Below are positions 1 to 8,358 of a stretch of DNA of 64,000 bases, piece by piece. The stretch comes from Alkalispirillum mobile. GTDB taxonomy: Bacteria > Pseudomonadota > Gammaproteobacteria > Nitrococcales > Halorhodospiraceae. The stretch is taken from NCBI RefSeq assembly GCF_003664325.1, contig NZ_RCDA01000002.1:124001-188000 (forward strand). The letters are read 5' to 3'. Both the position numbers and the translations under genes were made by a program. The stretch's first letter is position 1. Each line of letters starts with the position of its first letter. Under the pieces are notes generated by a model. That model was not told where the DNA came from and made no database searches. It saw nothing but the letters and a program-made list of their open reading frames with translations.

Positions 1-1130
1 AAGAGATCCTCAACCCCTCTGATGACCCGGCGGGGGCCTCGCGCATCCTGGAGCTGGACAAGGCCATCAACACGGTCGAGCGCTACAACCGCAACGCCGA
101 CCAGGCCGAGACCCGGCTGGGGCTGTCGGAGAACGTGCTGTCCGAGTTCGGCAACACCCTGCAGCGGGTGCGCGAGCTCTCCGTGCAGGCCGCCAACGGC
201 TCCCAGGACAGGGAGACTCGGGCCTATATCGCCTCGGAGCTGCGCGAGGCCCAGGACCAGCTGGTGCAGCTGGCCAACACCGACGACGGCAACGGCGAGT
301 ACCTGTTCGCCGGCTCCGAGACCCGCACCCAGCCCTTCACCAAGACTGCCGGCGGCAAGGTGGAATACAACGGGGACCAGGGCCAGCGCGAGGTCCGCAT
401 CGGCCCCTCCCGCACCATCGCGGTGGACAACTCCGGCTTCGATGCCTTCATGAAGATCCCGAATGGCAACGGGCAGTACCAGGTGTCCGAGGATTCGGAG
501 AACGCTGGCAGCGGCATCATTACCGTGGGGGATACCCCAGCAAGGTTGAACCCGGATGAGCGGTTCGTGGTGGAGTTCTCCGAGGATGGAGGAGAGCTCA
601 CCTACACCGTTTACGCGGGTGACCCGAGTGAGGAGAATCCCGTTGATGGTTTAGAGCAAGAACCCTACGAGCCCGGCATGACCATCAGCATCCCGACCGG
701 TAACGATAACGCTCAGGAACTCCAGGTGAAGATGGACGGCAACCCGGCCGACCGTGACAGCTTCAACGTCGAAGCCGCGCAACCCCAATCCATCTTCAAG
801 TCCGTGGACGACCTCATCAAGACCCTGGAAAACGATGGCGACGGCCCGGCCATGAACAACGCCATCAACCGCTTCCTTGCCGACATCGACCAGGGCATGG
901 AGAACGTCGTCCGGGTCCGGTCCGAACTGGGCGCGCGCATGAACGCGCTGGACTCCAGCCGCGACGCCAACGAGGGGGCGCTGCTCGACCTGAAATCGGC
1001 CAAGTCGAAGCTGGAGGATCTGGACTACGCCGAGGCCAGCGGCCGTTTCAACCAGGAGCTGGTGGGCCTGCAGGCTGCCCAGCAGACCTATACCCGGCTG
1101 CAGGGCCTGTCCCTGTTCGACTTTATCTGA
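1..1130 (+). CDS. flgL: Flagellar hook-associated protein 3 (FlgL), 5' end missing
   Basis: FlgL is the hook-filament junction protein, exported through the flagellar type III apparatus and placed between FlgK and the flagellin filament. The frame is open from base 3 at the window edge, so the start codon and first residues are outside. The visible N-terminal part contains the flagellin-family stretch ILNPSDDPAGASRILELD, followed by a coiled region (VLSEFGNTLQRVRELSVQAANGS). The C-terminus ends with the typical LQAAQQTYTRLQGLSLFDFI. The middle third is variable and less GC-rich, as expected for the exposed domain. About 375 residues are visible, near the usual family length, so little is missing. 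The next gene is convergent and ends 3 bp away. Confidence 0.95.
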   Translation, partial: EILNPSDDPAGASRILELDKAINTVERYNRNADQAETRLGLSENVLSEFGNTLQRVRELSVQAANGSQDRETRAYIASELREAQDQLVQLANTDDGNGEYLFAGSETRTQPFTKTAGGKVEYNGDQGQREVRIGPSRTIAVDNSGFDAFMKIPNGNGQYQVSEDSENAGSGIITVGDTPARLNPDERFVVEFSEDGGELTYTVYAGDPSEENPVDGLEQEPYEPGMTISIPTGNDNAQELQVKMDGNPADRDSFNVEAAQPQSIFKSVDDLIKTLENDGDGPAMNNAINRFLADIDQGMENVVRVRSELGARMNALDSSRDANEGALLDLKSAKSKLEDLDYAEASGRFNQELVGLQAAQQTYTRLQGLSLFDFI

Positions 1131-1133
1131 GGG

Positions 1134-1808
1134 TCAGGCTGACCCCGGTTGATCGGCGGTTGGGCAATCGGCCGCCAGCGGGCAGGCCCCGCAACGGGGC
1201 TTCGGCCGGCAGGTATCCTTGCCCAGGGCCACGATCTGGGCGTGGTAGTCGTTGTACAGCGCCACGTCCGGCCCCAGTGCCTGCTCAATGGTCCCGCGCA
1301 GCACGTCATACCCCTCATCCCCCGACACCAGCCCCAGCCGGGAGAGGATGCGGCGGGTGTAGGCATCAATGACAAACACCGGCCGCTCGAAGGCGTAGAG
1401 CAGGATGTCGTCGGCCGTCTCCCGGCCCACCCCGTGCACCGCCAGCAGGCGCTCGCGCAGGGGGTCGGTGTCCAGCCCCGCCAGCCCCTGCTCGCCCCCG
1501 TTCTCCAGCCAGGCGGTGCACAGCGCCCGCAACCGCTTCGTCTTGACGTTGAAGTAGCCGGAAGGGCGAATCGCCTCGGCCAGGGTGTCGGTGGGACAGT
1601 CCAGCATGGCCCGCGGCGCCAGCAGGTCCTCTGCCTGCAGCCGGGCGATGGCCTTTTCCACGTTGGTCCAGGCGGTGTTCTGGGTGAGCACTGCACCCAC
1701 CGCGATCTCGAAACGACCGTCTCCGGGCCACCAGTCCAGGTGGCCGTGGTGGGCGCGCAGCGCCTGGTAGATGGCCTGGAGCCGGGGGCCGGTGAGCGCC
1801 TGGGGCAT
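1134..1808 (-). CDS. Endonuclease III-like HhH-GPD DNA glycosylase (MagIII-like)
   Basis: 224 residues. Base-excision repair glycosylase of the HhH-GPD superfamily. The helix-hairpin-helix VHGVGRETADD lies at about 124-134 and the catalytic aspartate is D148 in VIDAYT. Four cysteines that could hold a 4Fe-4S cluster are C200, C206, C209 and C215. At the position of the EndoIII lyase lysine (LPGVGRKTA) this protein has glutamate E130. That suggests a monofunctional glycosylase of the MagIII type (3-methyladenine excision) rather than a bifunctional Nth. The first Fe-S spacing is CX5C rather than the usual CX6C. The gene is convergent with flgL and lies downstream of the YciK-like SDR with a gap of about 10 bp, so the two are probably cotranscribed. 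Confidence 0.85.
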   Translation of the reverse strand: MPQALTGPRLQAIYQALRAHHGHLDWWPGDGRFEIAVGAVLTQNTAWTNVEKAIARLQAEDLLAPRAMLDCPTDTLAEAIRPSGYFNVKTKRLRALCTAWLENGGEQGLAGLDTDPLRERLLAVHGVGRETADDILLYAFERPVFVIDAYTRRILSRLGLVSGDEGYDVLRGTIEQALGPDVALYNDYHAQIVALGKDTCRPKPRCGACPLAADCPTADQPGSA

Positions 1809-1817
1809 GCGGACCGA

Positions 1818-2576
1818 TCAGCGGCCGAGGGTCAGGGACTGGCCGTGGACGTCCCGGCTTTCCGGACCCAGCAGCCAGGTGAAGGCGCCGGCCACGTCGT
1901 TGCCGGTGGGCAGCTTGCTCTGGTCTTCGCCGGGGTACCCCTGATAGCGCAAGTGGGTGCGGACGGGGCCCGGGTCCAGGCTATTGACCCGCACCGATGT
2001 CGTGTCGGCCATCTCCGCGGCGAGGATGCGCATCAGCCCCTCTACCCCGGCGGCCGAGACCCCGTAGGCACCGGAGTAGGCCATCTGCTCGCGCCCCTCG
2101 CGGGCGCTGGTGAACAGCAGCGAGGCGTCCTCGGACTTGCGCAGCAGGGGCAGGCAGGCGCGGGTAACGAGGTAGGGGGCGTGCAGGTTGATGTGCACGG
2201 TGATGAACCACGATTCCAGGTCGTAGATCTCCGCCGGCGCCGGGCGACCCAGCACGGCGGCACAGTGCAGCAGGCCGTCCAGCCGGCCGAAGTTCTCGGT
2301 CAGCCGGTCGCGCATCTCGTCGTAGTCCTCGGGCATGGCGCCCTGGAGGTTCATCGGGTAGAGCGCGGGCTCGGCGGGGCCTCGGCCGTCCAGGTCGTCG
2401 TAGAGCCGCTCCAGGCTCTTCATGTCCTTGTCCAGGGCAACCACGGTGGCGCCGGCTTCTGCCAGTTGGCGGCAGACGGCGCCACCAATCCCGCCGCAGG
2501 CGCCGGTCACCATGATGACGCGGTCCTGGAAGTGCTCGGGGGACGCCTTGTAGTTGCCGCTGAGGGGGTTGCTCAT
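1818..2576 (-). CDS. YciK-like short-chain dehydrogenase/reductase
   Basis: 252 residues with a Rossmann fold. The cofactor motif TGACGGIG is at 24-31 and a segment like NAG (LLHCAAVLG) is near 102-110. The active-site tyrosine is Y171, with S157 in the expected serine position. The usual YxxxK motif reads YGVSA, so the catalytic lysine is replaced by A175. Overall order and N-terminus resemble YciK, which sits beside mupP/ubiG in pseudomonads, and the same genes lie about 4 kb away here. Substrate is unknown. The missing lysine argues for an altered or lost reductase activity. The start ATG at 2576 has only a weak upstream purine stretch. Alternative: a divergent FabG-like reductase. Confidence 0.85.
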   Translation of the reverse strand: MSNPLSGNYKASPEHFQDRVIMVTGACGGIGGAVCRQLAEAGATVVALDKDMKSLERLYDDLDGRGPAEPALYPMNLQGAMPEDYDEMRDRLTENFGRLDGLLHCAAVLGRPAPAEIYDLESWFITVHINLHAPYLVTRACLPLLRKSEDASLLFTSAREGREQMAYSGAYGVSAAGVEGLMRILAAEMADTTSVRVNSLDPGPVRTHLRYQGYPGEDQSKLPTGNDVAGAFTWLLGPESRDVHGQSLTLGR

Positions 2577-2595
2577 GCCGCTTTTGCCTCGGTAT

Positions 2596-3441
2596 CTAGT
2601 TGGGTTTGGGTGTCTTGCGTGCCGTGCGCCAGGCGATCCAGAGCTTGCGCAGCGGGGTCAGGTGAACGCGCCGCTGCAGCATCGGCAGCCCCTGGCGCTC
2701 CAGCTCGTCCAGCAGCCGTTGGTAGAGCGCGGCCAGTACCAGTGCCGGGCGCTGCGCGGCGCGGTCACTGTCGGCCAGGCCGTCGTCCGCCTGGCGGAAG
2801 AAGTCCCGCGCCCGGTCCACCTGTTGTTGCAGGAGGGTCTGCAGCCCGGGGTGATCCGCCGGCAGGTCCAGCAGGGCATCCCGGGAGAGCCCGGCGGCGT
2901 GGATCTCGTCCTCCGGGAGGTAGAGCCGTCCGGCCCGGGCGTGCCGGCCCAGTTGGCGCAGCCGGCCGGTGAGCATCAACGCCATGCCCAGATGATGGCC
3001 GAAGCGTGCACTTTGCGGGTCAGTATACCCGGCGTGGCGCATGGCCAGTTCGGCCATGGCGCAGCCCACCTGGTGCCCGTACGCGGACAACTCCCGGAAG
3101 CTGGGGTAGAGGCCGTACTCCAGGTCCATCCCGGTGCCGGTAATGATGTCCTGGAACCGGTCCCGGGGTAGCCCGGATTGAACCGCCGGCAGCAGGGCGT
3201 GGCCCACCGGGTGTTCCGGTTGCCCCCGGTAGATGCGGTCCAGCTCCTCGCGCCACCAGCTCAGTTTGGCCTGCCCCACCATGGGGTCACTCACCTGCGC
3301 CGGTATGGCGGACACCTCCGCATGGAAGGCGTGCAGCGCCAGCAGCCCGTCGCGCTGGTCGGGGCGGGCAAAAAGCAGGGCGTAGTGGAGGCTGGAGCCG
3401 GGCGGCGCAGCCTTGCTGCGGCAGTAGTCCAGTGGTTGCAC
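2596..3441 (-). CDS. Phytoene/squalene synthase-fold protein lacking aspartate-rich motifs
   Basis: About 281 residues from a proposed GTG at 3441; the frame is open further upstream to an ATG at 3555, so the start is uncertain. I prefer the internal start because the family begins just before LDYCRSKAAPPGSSLHYALLF. The order of motifs matches squalene/phytoene synthases (LLALHAFHAEV, KLSWWREELDRIY, RLYLPEDE). However, the two DXXXD motifs that bind diphosphate-Mg are absent: HAEVS and GRLRQLG stand where they should be. This resembles the NDUFAF6-like branch of the family, linked to respiratory complex assembly in mitochondria, more than true terpene synthases. It is divergent from the ATP-grasp gene. 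I would not call it a carotenoid or hopanoid enzyme. Confidence 0.75.
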   Translation of the reverse strand: MQPLDYCRSKAAPPGSSLHYALLFARPDQRDGLLALHAFHAEVSAIPAQVSDPMVGQAKLSWWREELDRIYRGQPEHPVGHALLPAVQSGLPRDRFQDIITGTGMDLEYGLYPSFRELSAYGHQVGCAMAELAMRHAGYTDPQSARFGHHLGMALMLTGRLRQLGRHARAGRLYLPEDEIHAAGLSRDALLDLPADHPGLQTLLQQQVDRARDFFRQADDGLADSDRAAQRPALVLAALYQRLLDELERQGLPMLQRRVHLTPLRKLWIAWRTARKTPKPN

Positions 3442-3584
3442 GGGGCGGCACGCGTCGTCGGTAAACAGAACGGCTAATCTAACACGGTGCGGCCTGGGGA
3501 CGCAGCGCCTTGAAATGGCGCACCGTGAATCCCAGCTTGATAGATAGCCAGTCATTTATGTGATGTTCGAGAGGGGGTGGTGGT

Positions 3585-4883
3585 ATGGCGCAGAAGAACA
3601 TCTTCGTATTCGGCCTGAATGAGGAAAACCACGCCTTCCTCAAGCGCGTCCGGCACGCGGAGGATTACACCTTTCACCGTCTGCTGGATCAGTCTGAACT
3701 GGTGGAACGGGATGACTACGACATCCCCCACCTGATGGAGAAGGTCCATGCGCGACTGAAGGGGTTCCAGGGCTCGGTGGACGGGCTGATCCACTACATC
3801 GACTTCCCGGTCAGCACCACGGTGCCGCTGCTGGCTCGGGAGTACGGGCTGCCCTCCGCCTCCCTGGAGGCCGTCCTCTGTTGTGAGCACAAGTATTGGG
3901 CCCGGGTGGAGCAGGCCAGGGTGATTCCCGAGGCCTGCCCGCCTTTCGCTGCCTTCGACCCCTTCGATGAGGGCGCGCGGGAGCGGCTGGAGGCCGAGAT
4001 CGGGTACCCCTTCTGGGTGAAGCCCATCAAGTCCTTCTCCAGCTACCTGGGCTTTCGCATCGACGGGCCGGAGGATTTCGAGCGGGCCCGGAGGCGGCTC
4101 CGTGAAGAGATTGGCCGCTTCGCCGAACCCTTCGACTACCTGCTCGACCACGTGGACCTCCCGGAGGCCGTGCGCGGTGTGGGTGGTGGTCACTGCCTGG
4201 CGGAGGGCATTATCGGCGGCGAGCAGTGCACCCTGGAGGGCTACGGTTACCAGGGCGAAATTCATGTCTACGGGGTGATTGACTCGGTACCGGAGGCCAA
4301 CGGCATCTCCTTTCGCCGTTATCAGTACCCCTCGGCCCTGCCGGCGTCGGTGCAGCAGCGCATGATCGACCAGTCGCGCCGGTTCATGCAGCACATCGGC
4401 TACGACAATGCGCCCTTCAATATCGAGTTCTACTGGGATCGTGCGCGCGATCACGTCTGGCTGCTGGAGGTGAATACCCGGTTGTCGCAATCCCATTGCT
4501 ATCTGTTCGAACAGGTGGATGGCGTCTCGCACCAGGAGGTGGCCGTCGACCTGGCCCTGGGCCGGGCCCCGGAGTTCCCCCAGCGGCAGGGGGCGTCGCC
4601 CATGGCCGCCAAGTGCTTTGTGCGGGCGTTCGAGGACGGCAAGGTCACTCGGGTGCCCACCGAGGCGGAGGTGCGGGCGCTGGAGCGGCGTTATCCGGGC
4701 ACGCGCATCGAGGTGCACGCCCGGGAGGGCGCCTGGCTCTCCCGGCTCTGGGATCAGGACAGCTACAGTTACTGTCTGGCGCTGGTGTTCCTGGGCGGCG
4801 AGAATGAAGAGGACATCGAGGCCCGTTTCGAGGCGATCCGCGACGGGCTGGATTTCCGCATCGAGAAGCCGGAGGTGGCCTGA
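3585..4883 (+). CDS. ATP-grasp domain ligase of unknown substrate
   Basis: 432 residues. ATP-grasp enzymes join a carboxylate to an amine or thiol via an acyl phosphate. The N-terminal domain starts NIFVFGLNEEN. ATP-grasp landmarks are the lysine stretch FWVKPIKS (K146), the hinge LAEGIIGGE (E207) and the metal-binding EVNTRLSQSH (E295, N297). A small C-terminal domain follows residue about 335. The start has a strong GAGAGGGGG Shine-Dalgarno. The stop codon overlaps the start of the hydrolase gene (TGATG), so the two are translationally coupled. The family is broad (D-Ala ligase, biotin carboxylase, peptide ligases) and I cannot assign a substrate. The partner suggests ligation and hydrolysis of one class of amide or ester. 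Confidence 0.88.
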   Translation: MAQKNIFVFGLNEENHAFLKRVRHAEDYTFHRLLDQSELVERDDYDIPHLMEKVHARLKGFQGSVDGLIHYIDFPVSTTVPLLAREYGLPSASLEAVLCCEHKYWARVEQARVIPEACPPFAAFDPFDEGARERLEAEIGYPFWVKPIKSFSSYLGFRIDGPEDFERARRRLREEIGRFAEPFDYLLDHVDLPEAVRGVGGGHCLAEGIIGGEQCTLEGYGYQGEIHVYGVIDSVPEANGISFRRYQYPSALPASVQQRMIDQSRRFMQHIGYDNAPFNIEFYWDRARDHVWLLEVNTRLSQSHCYLFEQVDGVSHQEVAVDLALGRAPEFPQRQGASPMAAKCFVRAFEDGKVTRVPTEAEVRALERRYPGTRIEVHAREGAWLSRLWDQDSYSYCLALVFLGGENEEDIEARFEAIRDGLDFRIEKPEVA

Positions 4884-6925
4884 TGCCGCAGAAACCGCAG
4901 GTGATACCCCTGAGTGAACTGCCCGAACGTGTCCGGGTGGTCGAGAACCTGTGGATCCCCATGCCGGACGGGGTGCAGCTGGCGGCCCGGGCCTGGATCC
5001 CGGAATCCGCCGTGCACGATCCGGTGCCGGCCATCCTGGAGTACATCCCCTACCGAAAGCGGGAGTTCACCCGGCCGCGCGATGATGCCACCCACGCCTA
5101 CCTGGCCGGTCACGGCTACGCCTGCGTGCGGGTGGATATCCGTGGCAGTGGCGAGTCGCAGGGGCTGCTGACCGATGAGTACCTGCCCATTGAGCTGGAT
5201 GACGGTGAGGCCATTCTGCGCTGGTTGGCCGAACAGGACTGGTGCAATGGCCGGGTGGGGATGATCGGCATCTCCTGGGGCGGCTTCAACGGGTTGCAGC
5301 TGGCGGCCCGGCAGCCTCGGGAGCTGGGCGCCATCGTCACCGTCTGTTCCACTGACGACCGCTACACCGATGACGTGCATTACATGGGCGGGTGTCTGCT
5401 CGGCGACAACCTCTCTTGGGCGTCGGCCATGTACAGCCATTCTGCGCTGCCGCCCGATCCCGCCCTGGTGGGTGACGGCTGGCGGGAGGAGTGGCACAAG
5501 CGCATGGGGGGGAGCGGCTTCTGGCTGGAGGACTGGCTGAGCCACCAGCGCCGGGATGAATACTGGCGGCACGGCTCCATCAACGAGGATTACAACTCGG
5601 TACAGATCCCGGTGATGGCGGTCTCGGGATGGGCGGACGGGTACTCCAACGCGGTTTTCCGCATGCTGGAGAACCTGCCGGGTCCGCGAATGGGCCTGGT
5701 GGGGCCGTGGGGCCACAAGTACCCCCACCAGGGGGTGCCGGGGCCGGCCATCGACTTTCTGGGCGAGGTGCTCCGCTGGTTCGACCGCTGGCTCAAGGAG
5801 GTACCCAACGGGGTGGAGTCGGAACCCATGCTTCGGGCCTGGGTGCAGGACACCATGCCGCCGATCACCGGGGCGCGGCACCGGCCCGGGCGCTGGGTCG
5901 CGGAGCCCGGCTGGCCCAGCCCGGGCGTGCGCCGCGAGTGCCTCGCATTGCGTCCGGGGCAGATCGGCGACAGCAGCGCCCGGCCGGCGGAACACACCGA
6001 TCTGACCCTGCAGTCGCCGTTGTCGGTGGGGCTGTTTGCCGGGCGCTGGTGTTCGTTCACCGCCACCCCGGATCTGCCCCATGATCAGCGCGAGGAGGAC
6101 GGCGGCGCGCTGATCTTCACCAGTGACCCGCTGGAGCAGGACCTGGAGTTATTGGGGCAGCCGGCGGTCACCCTGATGGTGGCGGCCGACAAGCCGGTGG
6201 CCCAGGTGGCAGTGCGGTTGTCGGAGGTGGCGGCCAACGATGAGGCCACGCGCCTGACCTACGGGCTGCTCAACCTCACCCACCGCAATGGCCACGACGA
6301 CCCCCAGCCGCTGGAGCCGGGCGAGTTCTACAGCGTGCGGGTGAAGCTGAACGACATCGGTCAGCGTATCCCGGCCCGGCACCGCCTGCGGGTCTCCATC
6401 TCCACCTCTTACTGGCCGCTGGTCTGGCCGGCGCCGGAGTCGCCGCGGCTCACCTTCCTCACCGAGGGCTGCTGCCTGGAACTGCCGGTGCGGGAGTCGG
6501 CGGCCGAAGAGGAGAATCTGCGCCGGCCCGGGCCAGCGGTACAAAGCCCCGGACCGGCGATGACGCTGCTGCAGCCGCGCGATTACGGCTGGACGGTTAC
6601 CCGGGACCTGGCGTCCGACCGCTCCACGCTGGAGGTCAAAAAGGACGAAGGGGCCTTTCAGCTGGACGAGATTGGCCTCAGCATGCGTATCCGCACCGTG
6701 GAGTGGTACAGCCACACCGGCAACCAGTACGGCTCGGTGCGCGGCGAGACCCGGGCGGTGCGTGAGCTGTGGCGGGACGACTGGCGGGTGCGGGTGGAGA
6801 CCCGCACCGTACTCACGTCCGATGCGGGCCAGTTCCACCTGCGTGCGGAGATGGACGCCTACGAGGGCGATGAGCGGGTCCACGCGCACAATATCTCGCG
6901 CAGCATCCCGCGGGACTTGATTTGA
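4883..6925 (+). CDS. CocE/NonD family (S15-type) alpha/beta hydrolase
   Basis: 680 residues, the usual length for cocaine esterase or X-Pro dipeptidyl-peptidase-like hydrolases. The N-terminal alpha/beta hydrolase domain has the nucleophile elbow GISWGG (S131), an acidic segment VSGWADGYSN near 250 and a histidine in GPWGHKYPHQG near 275. A beta-rich C-terminal domain follows and includes PARHRLRVSISTSYWP near 500. No signal peptide is visible, so it is probably cytosolic. It overlaps the ATP-grasp gene by one base and no other gene follows in the unit. Natural substrates of the family are diverse (acyl-amino acids, esters, peptides). The last 120 residues look like an added domain and I do not recognise a specific function. 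Confidence 0.9.
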   Translation: MPQKPQVIPLSELPERVRVVENLWIPMPDGVQLAARAWIPESAVHDPVPAILEYIPYRKREFTRPRDDATHAYLAGHGYACVRVDIRGSGESQGLLTDEYLPIELDDGEAILRWLAEQDWCNGRVGMIGISWGGFNGLQLAARQPRELGAIVTVCSTDDRYTDDVHYMGGCLLGDNLSWASAMYSHSALPPDPALVGDGWREEWHKRMGGSGFWLEDWLSHQRRDEYWRHGSINEDYNSVQIPVMAVSGWADGYSNAVFRMLENLPGPRMGLVGPWGHKYPHQGVPGPAIDFLGEVLRWFDRWLKEVPNGVESEPMLRAWVQDTMPPITGARHRPGRWVAEPGWPSPGVRRECLALRPGQIGDSSARPAEHTDLTLQSPLSVGLFAGRWCSFTATPDLPHDQREEDGGALIFTSDPLEQDLELLGQPAVTLMVAADKPVAQVAVRLSEVAANDEATRLTYGLLNLTHRNGHDDPQPLEPGEFYSVRVKLNDIGQRIPARHRLRVSISTSYWPLVWPAPESPRLTFLTEGCCLELPVRESAAEEENLRRPGPAVQSPGPAMTLLQPRDYGWTVTRDLASDRSTLEVKKDEGAFQLDEIGLSMRIRTVEWYSHTGNQYGSVRGETRAVRELWRDDWRVRVETRTVLTSDAGQFHLRAEMDAYEGDERVHAHNISRSIPRDLI

Positions 6926-6946
6926 TCGCGGCCCGGCGCGGCCTGC

Positions 6947-7609
6947 TCAGGGCAACCAGCGCAGCATGTCTGAGGGGCTGGCGATCAGGCCGTCCGCGCC
7001 CCAGCTGACAGGGTGGTCACCGGCCCCCAGGTAGCCGAACAGGGCGGCCAGTGTCATGCAGCCGGCGTGGTGGCCGGCCTGGATGTCCCGCAGGGCGTCG
7101 CCGGCGGTCAGGCAGTGCTGCGGGGCCACGCCCAGCTGGCTGCAGGCGGCCTGCATGGCCGCCGGGTGGGGCTTGGGCTTTGCGGCGGTGTCGCCGCAGA
7201 CCACCGCCCCGGCCCGCCGGTCCAGGCCCAGGGCTGCCAGCAGCGGCCGGGTGAGTCGTTCCGGTTTGTTGGTCACGATCCCCCAGGGCAGGCCCTGCGC
7301 TTCCACCCGCTCCAGCACCGCCTCCATGCCGGGGAAGGGGCGGGTCCGCTCGGCGATGTGCGCCTCGTAGTGCTGCAGCATGCGCTCATGCAGCCCCGGC
7401 ATGTGGGGGTCATCCGGGGCCAGGGCCAGGGCGTGGCAGAGCATCACCACGGCACCGTGCGACACCGTGGGCCGGATACGGGCATCGGGCAGGGGGGTGC
7501 GGCCTTCCTCCACCAGTACACGGTTCAGGGCATCGGAGAGGTCTGCGGCCGTGTCCAGCAGGGTGCCGTCCAGGTCGAACAGGACCCCTTCTACCTCGCG
7601 ACCCCGCAT
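6947..7609 (-). CDS. mupP: HAD phosphatase, MupP-like (N-acetylmuramic acid 6-phosphate phosphatase) or Gph
   Basis: 220 residues from the ATG at 7609, which abuts the ubiG stop. The frame is open upstream to 7732, but that part overlaps ubiG. HAD motif I is FDLDGTLLDT (D12, D14). Motif III contains KPKPHP and motif IV TAGDALRDIQAG; a C1 cap lies between. By sequence alone this is annotated phosphoglycolate phosphatase. The neighbours ubiG and mtaD match the pseudomonad mtaD-ubiG-mupP unit, in which the phosphatase dephosphorylates MurNAc-6P during peptidoglycan recycling. I therefore favour MupP on context, with Gph as the alternative. Confidence 0.88.
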   Translation of the reverse strand: MRGREVEGVLFDLDGTLLDTAADLSDALNRVLVEEGRTPLPDARIRPTVSHGAVVMLCHALALAPDDPHMPGLHERMLQHYEAHIAERTRPFPGMEAVLERVEAQGLPWGIVTNKPERLTRPLLAALGLDRRAGAVVCGDTAAKPKPHPAAMQAACSQLGVAPQHCLTAGDALRDIQAGHHAGCMTLAALFGYLGAGDHPVSWGADGLIASPSDMLRWLP

Positions 7610-8358
7610 CACGCCCCGGCCCCGGCCGGTGCCGGACCACGCTGGTAGTGGGCCAGGTAGTTGACGCTGGTATCGTCGGTCAGCCGGTACTGCCGGGTCA
7701 GCGGGTTGTAGGTGAGCCCCTTCAGTCCGCAAAGCTGCAGGTCTGCCTGGCGGGCCCAGCTGTCCAGTTCCGACGGGCGGATGAAGTGCTGCCAGTCATG
7801 AGTACCCTTGGGCAGCAGTTGCAGCACATGCTCGGCGCCGACGATGGCGAAGAGATAGCTCTTGGGGTTGCGGTTTAGCGTGGAGAACACCACCTGACCG
7901 CCCGGCTTGACCAGGTGGGCACAGGCGCGCACCACGGAGGCCGGGTCCGGAACGTGTTCCAGCATCTCCAGGCAGGTGACCACGTCAAAGCGCGGTTCGT
8001 CCGATTCCGCCAATTCCTCCACGGTGATCTGGCGGTAATCCACCTTCACTTCCATCTCCAGCGCATGCAGCCGCGCCACCTGCAGTGCGGGCTTGGACAT
8101 GTCGATGCCGGTGACCTCGGCCCCCCGCCGGGCCATGCCTTCGGCTAGGAGGCCGCCGCCGCAGCCCACGTCCAGGATGCGCCGGCCCTGCAGTCCGCCC
8201 AGGCACTGGGCGACGTAATCCAGGCGCAGGGGGTTGATGTCGTGCAGCGGCTTGCATTCGCCTCCCGGATCCCACCAGCGCGAGGCGGCGGCATCGAACT
8301 TGGCCACCTCGTGGGCGTGGACGTTGCGTCGGGTGGTGTTGGTCACCGATTCAGTCAT
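7609..8358 (-). CDS. ubiG: Ubiquinone biosynthesis O-methyltransferase UbiG
   Basis: 249 residues. UbiG performs both O-methylations of the ubiquinone ring using S-adenosylmethionine. Characteristic features are the N-terminal [21 protein letters not shown], the SAM-binding motif [16 protein letters not shown], and EMLEHVPDP. The start ATG overlaps the mtaD stop (ATGACTGA), and the stop overlaps the phosphatase start. The order mtaD-ubiG-mupP suggests that S-adenosylhomocysteine made by UbiG could be a substrate of the neighbouring deaminase, which is an inference. The length matches the family. Confidence 0.95.
   Translation of the reverse strand: MTESVTNTTRRNVHAHEVAKFDAAASRWWDPGGECKPLHDINPLRLDYVAQCLGGLQGRRILDVGCGGGLLAEGMARRGAEVTGIDMSKPALQVARLHALEMEVKVDYRQITVEELAESDEPRFDVVTCLEMLEHVPDPASVVRACAHLVKPGGQVVFSTLNRNPKSYLFAIVGAEHVLQLLPKGTHDWQHFIRPSELDSWARQADLQLCGLKGLTYNPLTRQYRLTDDTSVNYLAHYQRGPAPAGAGA

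Noticed and set aside
1149-2972. Long plus-strand frame of about 600 codons opposite the glycosylase and SDR genes
   Set aside because: High-GC antisense shadow of well-supported minus-strand genes; composition is rich in G, R, P and A without motifs.
2596-3441. Annotating a squalene or phytoene synthase (hpnC/hpnD/crtB)
   Set aside because: Both diphosphate-binding DXXXD motifs are missing and no other hopanoid or carotenoid gene is nearby.
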